From the NCBI RefSeq assembly GCF_000269985.1, contig NC_016109.1, positions 4,402,001 through 4,466,000 on the forward strand: a stretch of DNA of 64,000 bases. Reading direction: 5' to 3'. Under the pieces are notes generated by a model. It was given only the letters and a program-made list of their open reading frames with translations, did no database searches and was not told the DNA's origin. This DNA is from Kitasatospora setae KM-6054. GTDB lineage: Bacteria; Actinomycetota; Actinomycetes; Streptomycetales; Streptomycetaceae. This document shows, piece by piece, positions 26,297 through 34,189 of the stretch. Position 1 is the first letter of the stretch. Each line of letters begins with the position of its first letter. Made by a program: the position numbers and the translations under genes.

Positions 26297-27562
26297 TTAC
26301 GGGATGCCCAGCTCGAACAGGACGTAGCCGGCGTACCAGCCGGAGGCCGCCGCGATCGTGCCCAGGGTCACCGCCAGCGACGCGCGGGAGAGCCGCTTGA
26401 GGGCGACCGCGATCGGCAGGAAGAGCGGGAAGCAGGGCAGCAGGTAGCGCGAGGTGTTGCCGAAGATCTGCTGGCTGCCGAGGACCAGCACGATGGTGAT
26501 GCCGGTGTAGACGAGCAGGAAGACCGGCGGGCGCATCCGGACCAGCAGGAAGATCAGGATCGGCAGGCTGAACACCAGGAACAGCGCGATCAGGTCCTCG
26601 GTGGGGTAGCCGAAGATGTAGTCGTGGTGACCGAAGAGCAGGTTCTCGATCACGTTGCCGGTGTGCTTGCCCCAGTCGAAGTAGTGCAGCCAGGCGCCGC
26701 GCTGCAGCTCGAAGTAGGCGCTCCAACTGCCCATCCGCCAGCTGGCCCAGGCGATGTAGCCGACGAACCCGAGCGGGGCGATCACCAGCGCGGACAGCGG
26801 GCCGAGCACGCCGTCCTTCCGCTTCCACAGCGCGATCAGCGCGGCCACGCCGACCGCGGCGGCCAGCGCGGCCGAGGTCGGGCGGTTCAGGCCGGCGACG
26901 AACGAGGTGACGCCCGCGGCCAGCCAGTTGCGGGTCAGCACGAAGTAGCAGGCCCAGGCGGCCAGCGCGACGAACAGCGAGTCCGAGTAGACCGCCCACT
27001 CCACGCCCGAGCCCGGGAAGACGCCCCACACGCCGGCCGCGATCACCGCCGCCCGCCGCCCGGCCAGCAGCTTGGCCACCGCGTAGACGCCGGCCGCCGC
27101 GACGAACGAGGACAGCACCGACACCGCGATGCCCGCGCCCTGCGGGCCCAGGCCGGTCACCGTCGAGACCATCTTGATCATGCCGGGGTACAGCGGGAAG
27201 AACGCGACCGAGTTCTGCTCCAGCGTCCACGGCCCGGAGGTGGTCGGCACCAGCTTCGGGTCGTAGCCGTTCAGCGCGACCTGCTGGTACCACCAGCCGT
27301 CCCAGCCGCCGAGCACGTCCCAGACGTGCTTGCCGCCGCCGAACCTCGGGTTCTTCGTCAGGTACTCGCCCGACCAGGACAGCAGCCACATGAAGCTGGT
27401 GAAGGCGATCAGCCGGACCGCCGCGAACACCGCCAGGGCCGGCCCGTACTCGGCCGCCGCCCGGCGCAGCCAGGCGCGCGGACCCTCCTGCGCCGTGCCG
27501 GCGTCCGCGGGCGGGTCCGGTCGCTCGACCACTTCGGTGTCGGGGCTCGCTGCCATCGCCAT
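26297..27562 (-). CDS. polytopic mannosyltransferase-like membrane protein (PIG-V-like)
   Basis: A 421-residue protein with about ten membrane helices. The first extracytoplasmic loop holds GGWDGWWYQQVALNGYD and NSVAFFPLYPGMIK, the acidic loop and pattern seen in GT-C enzymes of the PIG-V/GT39-87 group. These use polyprenyl-phosphate sugars to glycosylate on the outer face of the membrane. A soluble N-terminal tail (about 1-35) precedes the first helix. It is divergent from the GT2 polyprenyl-phosphate glycosyltransferase at 27711, which could supply its lipid-linked donor. Acceptor unknown. Confidence 0.78.
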   Translation of the reverse strand: MAMAASPDTEVVERPDPPADAGTAQEGPRAWLRRAAAEYGPALAVFAAVRLIAFTSFMWLLSWSGEYLTKNPRFGGGKHVWDVLGGWDGWWYQQVALNGYDPKLVPTTSGPWTLEQNSVAFFPLYPGMIKMVSTVTGLGPQGAGIAVSVLSSFVAAAGVYAVAKLLAGRRAAVIAAGVWGVFPGSGVEWAVYSDSLFVALAAWACYFVLTRNWLAAGVTSFVAGLNRPTSAALAAAVGVAALIALWKRKDGVLGPLSALVIAPLGFVGYIAWASWRMGSWSAYFELQRGAWLHYFDWGKHTGNVIENLLFGHHDYIFGYPTEDLIALFLVFSLPILIFLLVRMRPPVFLLVYTGITIVLVLGSQQIFGNTSRYLLPCFPLFLPIAVALKRLSRASLAVTLGTIAAASGWYAGYVLFELGIP

Positions 27563-27710
27563 CAGGTCCTGTCTGGGTCTCGGGCCCCGCCGGGCCGCCC
27601 GGATGCTCGGGCGAGCCTACGGCACATACCTCTGGTCTGTACCTGATGGGAGGGCACGTGGCTACACTCCCCAGCAACAGACGGACGTCACCACCCGGCG
27701 GGAGAGACAG

Positions 27711-28754
27711 ATGAGCGCGGCGGCGCGAGCGGGCACCCTGCTGTCGGTGGTCGTCCCGATGTACAACGAGGAGGACGCGCTCCCCTCCTTCGCCGCCCGG
27801 ATGCGGCCCGTCCTGGACGGCCTGGGCGTCCGCTACGAGGTGGTCGCGGTGGACGACGGCAGCGCCGACAAGACCGCCGCCCTGCTGCGCGACCTGGCCG
27901 CCGACTGGCCCGAGCTGCGGATGGTCCGGCTGCGCCGCAACAGCGGCCACCAGGCGGCGCTCACCGCCGGCCTCGACCACGCCGTCGGCGACTACGTGGC
28001 CAGCATCGACGCCGACCTCCAGGACCCGCCGGAGAAGATCCCCGAGATGCTGGAACTCGCCCGCGCCGAGGGCCTGGACATCGTCTACGGGGTGCGCGAG
28101 GACCGCTCCACCGACACCGGCTTCAAGCGCTGGACGGCCGGCGGCTACTACTGGCTGATGCGCCGCCTGGTCGGCCGCCAGGTCCCGGCCAACGCGGGCG
28201 ACTTCCGGCTGCTCAGCCGGGAGGCCGTCGAGGCGCTCAAGGAACTCCCCGACCAGCAGCGGGTCTACCGGCTGCTGGTGCCCTGGCTGGGCTTCCCCAG
28301 CGGCGAGGTGCGCTACGTCCGCGAGGAGCGGGTGGCCGGCAGCACCAAGTACCCGCTGGCCAAGATGGTCCGGCTCGCCCTGGACAGCGTCACCGGCTTC
28401 TCCGCCGCCCCGCTGCGGCTGGCCACCTGGCTCGGCACCGTCGCCTTCTTCACCTGCCTGCTGCTGCTCGGCTTCTCGCTCACCGTCTACCTGTTCGGCG
28501 CCACCGTGCCCGGCTGGACCTCGCTCTTCGTCGGCCTGCTGTTCATCGGCGGCATCCAGCTGATCTGCGTCGGCCTGCTCGGCGAGTACGTGGCCCGGAT
28601 CTACACCGCGGTGCAGCGCCGCCCCGCCTACTTCATCGCCGAGGACACCGCCCGGGACACCGCCCGGGACACCGCCCGGGACACCGCCGGGGAGACCGGC
28701 GCCGGGCTCGGCGCCGGGAGCGGTAGCGGGCCCGGAGCCGGGCTCGGCGGCTGA
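27711..28754 (+). CDS. GtrB/DPMS-like polyprenyl-phosphate glycosyltransferase
   Basis: A 347-residue GT2 enzyme. SVVVPMYNEEDALPSF opens the GT-A fold; the metal-binding region is SIDADLQDPPEKIPEML; NAGDFRLLSREAVEAL is typical of GtrB. Two C-terminal membrane helices (about 240-265 and 270-300) end in LLGEYVARIYTAVQRRP. It likely builds a polyprenyl-phosphate sugar in the membrane for the divergent PIG-V-like gene. The ATG has a GGGAGAGAC ribosome site. The tail carries a 12-bp in-frame tandem repeat (GACACCGCCCGG, 28644-28690) giving DTAR repeats, then a Gly-rich end. Confidence 0.9.
   Translation: MSAAARAGTLLSVVVPMYNEEDALPSFAARMRPVLDGLGVRYEVVAVDDGSADKTAALLRDLAADWPELRMVRLRRNSGHQAALTAGLDHAVGDYVASIDADLQDPPEKIPEMLELARAEGLDIVYGVREDRSTDTGFKRWTAGGYYWLMRRLVGRQVPANAGDFRLLSREAVEALKELPDQQRVYRLLVPWLGFPSGEVRYVREERVAGSTKYPLAKMVRLALDSVTGFSAAPLRLATWLGTVAFFTCLLLLGFSLTVYLFGATVPGWTSLFVGLLFIGGIQLICVGLLGEYVARIYTAVQRRPAYFIAEDTARDTARDTARDTAGETGAGLGAGSGSGPGAGLGG
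28644..28690 (+). repeat. 12-bp in-frame tandem repeat in the GtrB-like tail
   Basis: GACACCGCCCGG is repeated three times plus a partial unit and codes for DTAR repeats past the last membrane helix. Confidence 0.85.
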
Positions 28755-28802
28755 GGCCACCCCCCGGGGCGCGGCGCGCCCGGCCCGGGGATACTCGTCA
28801 GC

Positions 28803-29387
28803 ATGGCCGACCACTCCACGCGCGCCGCCTACACCGTCGACTCGCTGCTCGCCGTCACCGTGCGGGTCTTCAACGAACGCGGCTACGACGGCACTTCGAT
28901 GGAGGACCTGTCCAGGGCCGCCGGGATCTCGAAGTCCTCGATCTACCACCACGTGCGCGGCAAGGAGGAACTGCTGCGGCTCGCCGTCGGCCGGGCGCTG
29001 GACGCGCTGTTCGCGATCCTCGACGAGCCGGCCGCCGCCGCGGGCCGCCCGGTGGACCGGCTGGAGCACGTGGTGCGCCGCACCGCCGAGGTGCTGATCG
29101 CCGAACTGCCGTACGTGACGCTGCTGCTGCGGGTGCGCGGCAACACCGCCACCGAGCTGTGGGCGCTGGAGCGGCGCCGCGACTTCGACCACCGGGTCGC
29201 CGAACTCGTCCAGGCCGCCGTCGCCGCCGGGCAGCTGCGCGCCGACGTCGAGCCCCGGCTGGCCACCCGGCTGCTGTTCGGCACGGTCAACTCGCTGGTC
29301 GAGTGGTACCGCCCCGGCCAGCGCGGCGCCGACGCGCTGCCCGACGCGGTCGCCCGGTTCGCCTTCGAGGGCCTGCGCGCCCGGTGA
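28803..29387 (+). CDS. TetR/AcrR regulator, candidate PaaR
   Basis: A 194-residue TetR repressor. The N-terminal helix-turn-helix is FNERGYDGTSMEDLSRAAGISKSSIYHHVRGKEELL. The ligand domain (about 70-190) resembles the family placed beside paa genes in actinobacteria, which respond to phenylacetyl-CoA or related acyl-CoAs. It lies between paaN and the bkd operon, each of which has an ACCGAAC(G/A)ATCGGT operator, so it is the best candidate for binding both. No copy of the operator is seen before its own gene. The 173-residue unknown gene overlaps its stop by GTGA. Confidence 0.85.
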   Translation: MADHSTRAAYTVDSLLAVTVRVFNERGYDGTSMEDLSRAAGISKSSIYHHVRGKEELLRLAVGRALDALFAILDEPAAAAGRPVDRLEHVVRRTAEVLIAELPYVTLLLRVRGNTATELWALERRRDFDHRVAELVQAAVAAGQLRADVEPRLATRLLFGTVNSLVEWYRPGQRGADALPDAVARFAFEGLRAR

Positions 29388-29905
29388 GCGTCCACCTGCC
29401 GGGCGAGCTGGCGGCGCTGCGCGCACTGCTGGACGAGTGGACCGGCCGCACCGAGGACCTGCGGGTGGTGATCGGCGAGGACCGCGGCCTCGACCACGGC
29501 CGGCTCTGCTGGGACGCGCTGGAGCCCGACGGCACGGTGCACCCGCTCGCCGCCTGCCGGTGCCGCCGCCGGCACCACGGCCCCGCGAGCGCCCGGGACC
29601 TGCACGAACGGCTCAAGGTGCGCGTCCCGGCGGCGGACGCGGCGGACTGGATGGCCTTCACGCTCGGACAGAACCTGGTGTACGGCTCGCTCAGCGCCGT
29701 CCGGGAGGCCCGGGTGCTGGCCGGACCGCTGGCCGAACTGCTCGGCCCGGACGCCGACTGGCGGGCCAACGGCCACGCCGCCCACCCCCCGCCCGCCGGG
29801 CGCAACGCGAGCTGGAGCCCGGTCACCGTCTGGACCTTCGACGCCGCGCTGGTCGGCATCGGGAACGGGTACACCGTGGTGGCCGTCTCCACCGGCGAGG
29901 ACTGA
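29384..29905 (+). CDS. conserved hypothetical protein coupled to the TetR gene
   Basis: A 173-residue soluble protein of unknown function. It starts at GTG 29384, overlapping the TetR stop. Notable segments are a Cys/Arg-rich patch (AACRCRRRHHG) and a mixed alpha/beta C-terminus ending WTFDAALVGIGNGYTVVAVSTGED. No signal peptide or membrane helix is seen. The tight coupling suggests a role linked to the regulator, but I do not recognise the family. Confidence 0.7.
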   Translation: MSVHLPGELAALRALLDEWTGRTEDLRVVIGEDRGLDHGRLCWDALEPDGTVHPLAACRCRRRHHGPASARDLHERLKVRVPAADAADWMAFTLGQNLVYGSLSAVREARVLAGPLAELLGPDADWRANGHAAHPPPAGRNASWSPVTVWTFDAALVGIGNGYTVVAVSTGED

Positions 29906-29917
29906 GCCGGGCAGGGC

Positions 29918-30385
29918 CTACAGCCCGTCCGCCGGGATCTGGTCGGTCTCCTCGAAGACCAGCATGGTGCGGGTCCCCAGCACCTCCGGGATCGACTGGA
30001 TGCTGCCCAGCACCAGCTCGCGCAGCGCCCGGTTGTCCGCCGTGTGGACCAGCATCAGCACGTCGTAGTCGCCGCCGACCAGCGCGATGTGCGCGACCCC
30101 CGGCAGCCGCAGCAGTTGCTCGCGCACGGTGCGCCAGGAGTTCTGCACGATCCGCAGCGTGACGTACGCGGACGCGCCCTGCCCGGCCTTCTCGTGGTCG
30201 ACCCGGGCGGTGAAGCCGCGGATCACGCCGTCGTCGACCATCCTGGAGATCCGGGCGTACGCGTTCGCCCGGGAGACGTGCACCCGCTCGGCCACCGAGC
30301 GGATCGAGGCGCGGCCGTCCTGCCGCAGCAGCCGCAGGATCGAGCGGTCGACCCGGTCGAGCCTGGACACCTGTTCAGCCGACAT
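29918..30385 (-). CDS. bkdR: Lrp/AsnC-family regulator BkdR
   Basis: A 155-residue Lrp/AsnC protein. The N-terminal helix-turn-helix is RSILRLLRQDGRASIRSVAE followed by VSRANAYARISRM. The C-terminal RAM/ligand domain holds GGDYDVLMLVHTADNRALRELVL. It is divergent from the bkdABC genes, the usual place for BkdR, which senses branched-chain amino acids or their acyl products and controls the dehydrogenase operon. The ATG at 30385 follows a GGGGTGGGGGCC purine run. A 7-bp inverted repeat at 30454-30476 in the shared promoter region could be its site. Confidence 0.9.
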   Translation of the reverse strand: MSAEQVSRLDRVDRSILRLLRQDGRASIRSVAERVHVSRANAYARISRMVDDGVIRGFTARVDHEKAGQGASAYVTLRIVQNSWRTVREQLLRLPGVAHIALVGGDYDVLMLVHTADNRALRELVLGSIQSIPEVLGTRTMLVFEETDQIPADGL

Positions 30386-30453
30386 GGCCCCCCACCCCTC
30401 GCGATTGGACGTGCTGGCCCCAGCAGACCCCCCTTTCGGCCGACTGTCCACCG

Positions 30454-30476
30454 TCTTGACGGGGATATGGTCAAGA
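30454..30476. promoter_or_regulatory. inverted repeat in the bkdR-bkdA divergent promoter
   Basis: TCTTGAC and GTCAAGA form a perfect 7-bp inverted repeat with a 9-nt spacer (GGGGATATG). TTGAC-like and TATGGT-like promoter elements overlap it. Confidence 0.5.
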
Positions 30477-30486
30477 TGAACAGACG

Positions 30487-30500
30487 ACCGAACAATCGGT
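30487..30500. promoter_or_regulatory. PaaR-like operator upstream of bkdA
   Basis: ACCGAACAATCGGT differs by one base from the paaN operator at 25495. It lies 32 bp before the bkdA ATG and 11 bp from the inverted repeat at 30454. Confidence 0.6.
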
Positions 30501-30532
30501 AGGGAGCCCCCACCACCCCGGAGGTGCCCGAG

Positions 30533-31711
30533 ATGACCGTCCTGGACCACAGGAACCAGCCCGCCGAGGCCGCCCCCGTCCCCGGCTGGCGGCCCGGTGC
30601 CACCGCGCCCCGCACCGACCCCGCCCCGCTGCTGCCCGACGCCGAGCCGTACCGGGTGCTGGGCACCCCCGCGGCCGCCGGCACCGACCCGGAGCTGCTG
30701 CGCGAGCTGTACCGGCGGCTGGTCGCCGGCCGCCGCTACAACCAGCAGGCCACCACCCTCACCAAGCAGGGCCGGCTCGCCGTCTACCCGGCCTCCACCG
30801 GCCAGGAGGCCTGCCAGGTCGCCGCCGCGCTCGCGCTGCGCCCCGCCGACTGGCTGTTCCCGTCCTACCGGGACACCCTCGCCGTGGTCGCCCGCGGCGT
30901 CGACCCGCTGCAGGCGCTCACCCTGCTGCGCGGTGACGCCCACACCGGCTACGACCCGCGCGCCACCCGCACCGCCCCGCTGTGCACCCCGCTGGCGACG
31001 CAGGTCCCGCACGCCGTCGGCCTGGCGCACGCCGCCCGGCTGGCCGGCGACGACACCGTGGCGCTCGCCCTGCTCGGCGACGGCGGCACCAGCGAGGGCG
31101 ACTTCCACGAGGGCCTGAACTTCGCGGCCGTGCTGCACGCCCCCGTGGTGTTCCTGGTGCAGAACAACGGCTACGCGATATCCGTCCCGCTGACCCGGCA
31201 GTCCGCCGCGCCGACCCTCGCCCACAAGGCCGTCGGCTACGGCGTGCCCGGCCGGCTGGTCGACGGCAACGACGCGGCGGCCGTGCACGCCGTGCTCACC
31301 GAGGCCGTCGAGCGGGCCCGGGCCGGCGGCGGCCCCACCCTGGTCGAGGCGCTCACCTACCGGATCGAGGCGCACACCAACGCCGACGACGCCACCCGCT
31401 ACCGGCAGCCCGAGGAGGTCGACGCCTGGCGGGCGCACGACCCGGTCCGGCTGCTGGAGGACGCCCTGCGCGAGCGCGGCCTGCTCGACGAGCGGCTGGT
31501 CGCCGACGCCGCCGAACAGGCCGAGCGGCTGGCCGCCCGGATGCGCGCCGAGTTCCACACCGACCCCGCGCCCGACCCGATGTCGCTGTTCGCGCACGTC
31601 TACGCCGAACCCACCCAGCAACTGCGCGAACAGGCCGACCGGCTGGCCGCCGAACTCGCCGCCGAGGCCGAGGCCGAGGACGGCACCGGGAGCGGGGTGC
31701 CCGGCCGATGA
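30533..31711 (+). CDS. bkdA: branched-chain 2-oxoacid dehydrogenase E1 alpha subunit
   Basis: A 392-residue E1 alpha subunit. The thiamine diphosphate motif runs from ALLGDGGTSEGDFHEGLNFA to FLVQNNGYAI. PSYRDTLAVVARG and ATQVPHAVGLAHAARL are typical of the family, as is the YRIEAHTNADDATRY phosphorylation-loop-like region. With E1 beta it decarboxylates the 2-oxoacids of Val, Leu and Ile to give isobutyryl-, isovaleryl- and 2-methylbutyryl-CoA. These feed catabolism, branched fatty acids and polyketide starters. The ATG at 30533 with GGAGG 8 nt upstream was chosen over a GTG at 30524. It overlaps the next gene by ATGA. Confidence 0.95.
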   Translation: MTVLDHRNQPAEAAPVPGWRPGATAPRTDPAPLLPDAEPYRVLGTPAAAGTDPELLRELYRRLVAGRRYNQQATTLTKQGRLAVYPASTGQEACQVAAALALRPADWLFPSYRDTLAVVARGVDPLQALTLLRGDAHTGYDPRATRTAPLCTPLATQVPHAVGLAHAARLAGDDTVALALLGDGGTSEGDFHEGLNFAAVLHAPVVFLVQNNGYAISVPLTRQSAAPTLAHKAVGYGVPGRLVDGNDAAAVHAVLTEAVERARAGGGPTLVEALTYRIEAHTNADDATRYRQPEEVDAWRAHDPVRLLEDALRERGLLDERLVADAAEQAERLAARMRAEFHTDPAPDPMSLFAHVYAEPTQQLREQADRLAAELAAEAEAEDGTGSGVPGR

Positions 31712-32715
31712 GCACCGCCGTCACCGAACAGCACGGCCTGCGCACCGGCACCATGGCGCAGGCCCTCAACCTCGCGCTGCGCGACGCGATGCGCGCCGAC
31801 CGGACCGTGCACGTCCTCGGCGAGGACGTCGGCGCGCTCGGCGGCGTCTTCCGGATCACCGACGGCCTGACCGCCGAGTTCGGCCCGGACCGCTGCCTGG
31901 ACACCCCGCTGGCCGAGGCCGGCATCCTCGGCACCGCCGTCGGCATGGCCATGTACGGGCTGCGCCCGGTCGTCGAGATGCAGTTCGACGCCTTCGCCTA
32001 CCCGGCGCTGGAGCAGCTGTTCTCGCACGTCGCCAAGATGCGCAACCGCACCGCCGGGAAGCTCCCGCTGCCGATCACCGTCCGGATCCCGTACGGCGGC
32101 GGCATCGGCGGCGTCGAGCACCACAGCGACGCCTCCGAGGCGTACTACGCGCACACCCCCGGCCTGCACGTGGTCACCCCCGCCACCGTCGCCGACGCGT
32201 ACGGGCTGCTCCGCGAGTCGATCGCCTCCGACGACCCGGTGGTCTTCCTGGAGCCCAAGCGGCTCTACTGGGGCAAGGCGGAGTGGGACCCGGCGGCCGC
32301 CGTCGAGCCGGTCGGCCGGGCCGTGCTGCGCCGCCCCGGCACCTCGGCGGTGCTGGTCAGCTACGGGCCCTCGCTGCCGGTCTGCCTGGAGGCCGCCGAG
32401 GCCGCGAAGGCCGAGGGGTGGGACCTGGCGGTGCTCGACCTGCGCTCGCTGGTGCCGTTCGACGAGGAGACCGCCTGCGCGGTGGTCCGCTCGCTCGGCC
32501 GGGCCGTGGTGGTGCACGAGTCGGCCGGGTTCGGCGGCGCCGGGGCGGAGATCGCCGCCCGGCTGACCGAGAAGTGCTTCCACCACCTGGCCGCGCCGGT
32601 GCTGCGGGTCACCGGCTTCGACATCCCGTACCCGCCGCCGATGCTGGAGCACCACCACCTGCCCGGGGTGGACCGGATCCTGGACGCCGTCGCCCGGCTC
32701 CAATGGGAGGAGTGA
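31708..32715 (+). CDS. bkdB: branched-chain 2-oxoacid dehydrogenase E1 beta subunit
   Basis: A 335-residue E1 beta subunit. It has VLGEDVGALGGVFRIT, DTPLAEAGILGTAVGMAMYG, RIPYGGGIGGVEHHSDASEA and the C-terminal transketolase domain with EGWDLAVLDLRSLVPFD and FDIPYPPPMLEHHHLP. It binds thiamine diphosphate together with the alpha subunit in an alpha2beta2 enzyme. Its ATG overlaps the bkdA stop (ATGA) and its TGA overlaps the E2 start (TGATG), so all three subunits are translationally coupled for equimolar synthesis. Confidence 0.95.
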   Translation: MSTAVTEQHGLRTGTMAQALNLALRDAMRADRTVHVLGEDVGALGGVFRITDGLTAEFGPDRCLDTPLAEAGILGTAVGMAMYGLRPVVEMQFDAFAYPALEQLFSHVAKMRNRTAGKLPLPITVRIPYGGGIGGVEHHSDASEAYYAHTPGLHVVTPATVADAYGLLRESIASDDPVVFLEPKRLYWGKAEWDPAAAVEPVGRAVLRRPGTSAVLVSYGPSLPVCLEAAEAAKAEGWDLAVLDLRSLVPFDEETACAVVRSLGRAVVVHESAGFGGAGAEIAARLTEKCFHHLAAPVLRVTGFDIPYPPPMLEHHHLPGVDRILDAVARLQWEE

Positions 32716-34019
32716 TGGCGGTGCCGGTGGTCCGCGAGTTCAGGCTGCCCGACCTCGGTGAGGGCCTCACCGGGGCGGAGGTGGTGCGCTGGATGGTCGA
32801 GGTCGGCGAGGTGATCGCCGTCGACCAGCCGGTGGTGGAGGTGGAGACCGCCAAGGCGGTCGTCGAGGTGCCCTGCCCGTACGGCGGGGTGGTCACCGCG
32901 CGGTACGGCGAGGTCGGGCAGGAGGTGCCGGTCGGCGCCCCGCTGGTGACCGTCGCCGTCCCGCCCGCGCCCGGCGGCGCCCCGGGCGGCGCGGACGAGC
33001 CGGCGGTGGAGCGGCCGCTGGTCGGCTACGGGGTCGCCGAGACCCGGCGGCCCGGCCGGCGGCGGGTGCTGCCGGGGGGCGCCGGGCCGGCCCCTGCCGC
33101 CGTCCCCGTCCCCGCCGCGGCTCCGGCGGTGGTCGCGGTGATCTCGCCGCTGGTGCGCCGGCTGGCCCGCGAGCACGGCCTCGACCTGGCCGCGGTGGCC
33201 GGCAGCGGGCCGGACGGGCTGGTCACCCGGCGGGACGTGGAGCGGGCGATCCTGGCGACCGCCGTCCCGGAGAAGACCGCTGTTCCACGTGGAACCGGCC
33301 CGGCGGCCGGGGCGGCCGGGGCGGCCGCGGGCCCGGACGGCGAGCTGGTGCCGCTGCGCGGGCTGCGCCGGGCGGTCGCCGAGAAGCTGACCCGCAGCCA
33401 CCGGGAGATCCCCGCCGCGACCTGCTGGGTGGACGCCGACGCGACCGGACTGACGGAGCTGCGCGCCGAGTTGAACCGGGTGCCGGGCCCGAAGGTGAGC
33501 GTGCTGGCCCTGCTGGCCCGGATCTGCCTGGCCGGCCTGGAGCGCTTCCCCGAGCTGAACGCGAGCGTCGAGGGCGAGGCGCTGCGCCGCCACCCCGCCG
33601 TGCACCTGGGCTTCGCCGCGCAGGGCCCGCGCGGCCTGCTGGTGCCGGTGCTCCGGGACGCCGGGCGGCTGGGCACCGAGCGGCTCTCCGCCGAACTGGC
33701 CCGGCTGACCGAGGGGGCCCGGGCGGGCAGCCTCGGCCCGGCCGAGCTGACCGGCGGGACGTTCACCCTGAACAACTACGGCGTCTTCGGGGTGGACGGG
33801 TCGACGCCGCTCCTGAACCACCCGGAGGCGGCGATGCTCGGGGTCGGCCGGATCACCGCCAAACCGTGGGTGCACGAGGGCGAGTTGGCGGTCCGCCAGG
33901 TCGTCCAGCTGTCCTTCACCTTCGACCACCGGGTCTGCGACGGCGGCACGGCGGGCGGGTTCCTGCGGTTCGTCGCGGACTGCGTGGAGCGGCCGGGGCT
34001 GCTGCTGCGGGCGCTCTGA
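32715..34019 (+). CDS. bkdC: branched-chain 2-oxoacid dehydrogenase E2 (dihydrolipoyl acyltransferase)
   Basis: A 434-residue E2. One lipoyl domain (about 5-82) with the lipoylated Lys in VEVETAKAVVEVP; an Ala/Pro linker; a peripheral subunit-binding domain (about 140-178, ISPLVRRLAREHGLDL to VTRRDVE); and a second linker. The catalytic acyltransferase domain (about 215-434) ends with the active-site His/Asp motif FDHRVCDGGTAGGF. The E3 dihydrolipoyl dehydrogenase gene is not adjacent, as is common in streptomycetes. The linker at 33282-33295 encodes a perfect GTTCCACGTGGAAC palindrome resembling a parS site. Confidence 0.95.
   Translation: MAVPVVREFRLPDLGEGLTGAEVVRWMVEVGEVIAVDQPVVEVETAKAVVEVPCPYGGVVTARYGEVGQEVPVGAPLVTVAVPPAPGGAPGGADEPAVERPLVGYGVAETRRPGRRRVLPGGAGPAPAAVPVPAAAPAVVAVISPLVRRLAREHGLDLAAVAGSGPDGLVTRRDVERAILATAVPEKTAVPRGTGPAAGAAGAAAGPDGELVPLRGLRRAVAEKLTRSHREIPAATCWVDADATGLTELRAELNRVPGPKVSVLALLARICLAGLERFPELNASVEGEALRRHPAVHLGFAAQGPRGLLVPVLRDAGRLGTERLSAELARLTEGARAGSLGPAELTGGTFTLNNYGVFGVDGSTPLLNHPEAAMLGVGRITAKPWVHEGELAVRQVVQLSFTFDHRVCDGGTAGGFLRFVADCVERPGLLLRAL
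33282..33295. promoter_or_regulatory. candidate parS (ParB-binding) site inside bkdC
   Basis: GTTCCACGTGGAAC is a perfect 14-bp palindrome. It keeps the CACGTG core and GTT/AAC ends of parS (GTTTCACGTGAAAC) and differs at one symmetric position per arm. It sits in the poorly conserved E2 linker, where codons are free to vary. Confidence 0.5.
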
Positions 34020-34189
34020 GACCGGGCTTCGGGGGCGCGCCCGGGGCCCGGCCGGGCGTGCGGCCGGGAAGAGTAGCGGGTGGACCGGCCGGGTGTCCGG
34101 GGTTCGCCGGATTCTTCGGATGAACTGTGCGGGCGGTGCCAGGGTGCTGGGGCGTCAGCAGACAGGTCGACCGGAGGCGGAACGAACCC

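Noticed and set aside
25551..29426. 1291-residue minus-strand frame spanning the lipoprotein, PIG-V-like and TetR loci
   Set aside because: Only its last part (the lipoprotein region) is coding-like. The rest is antisense to, or out of frame with, well-supported genes.
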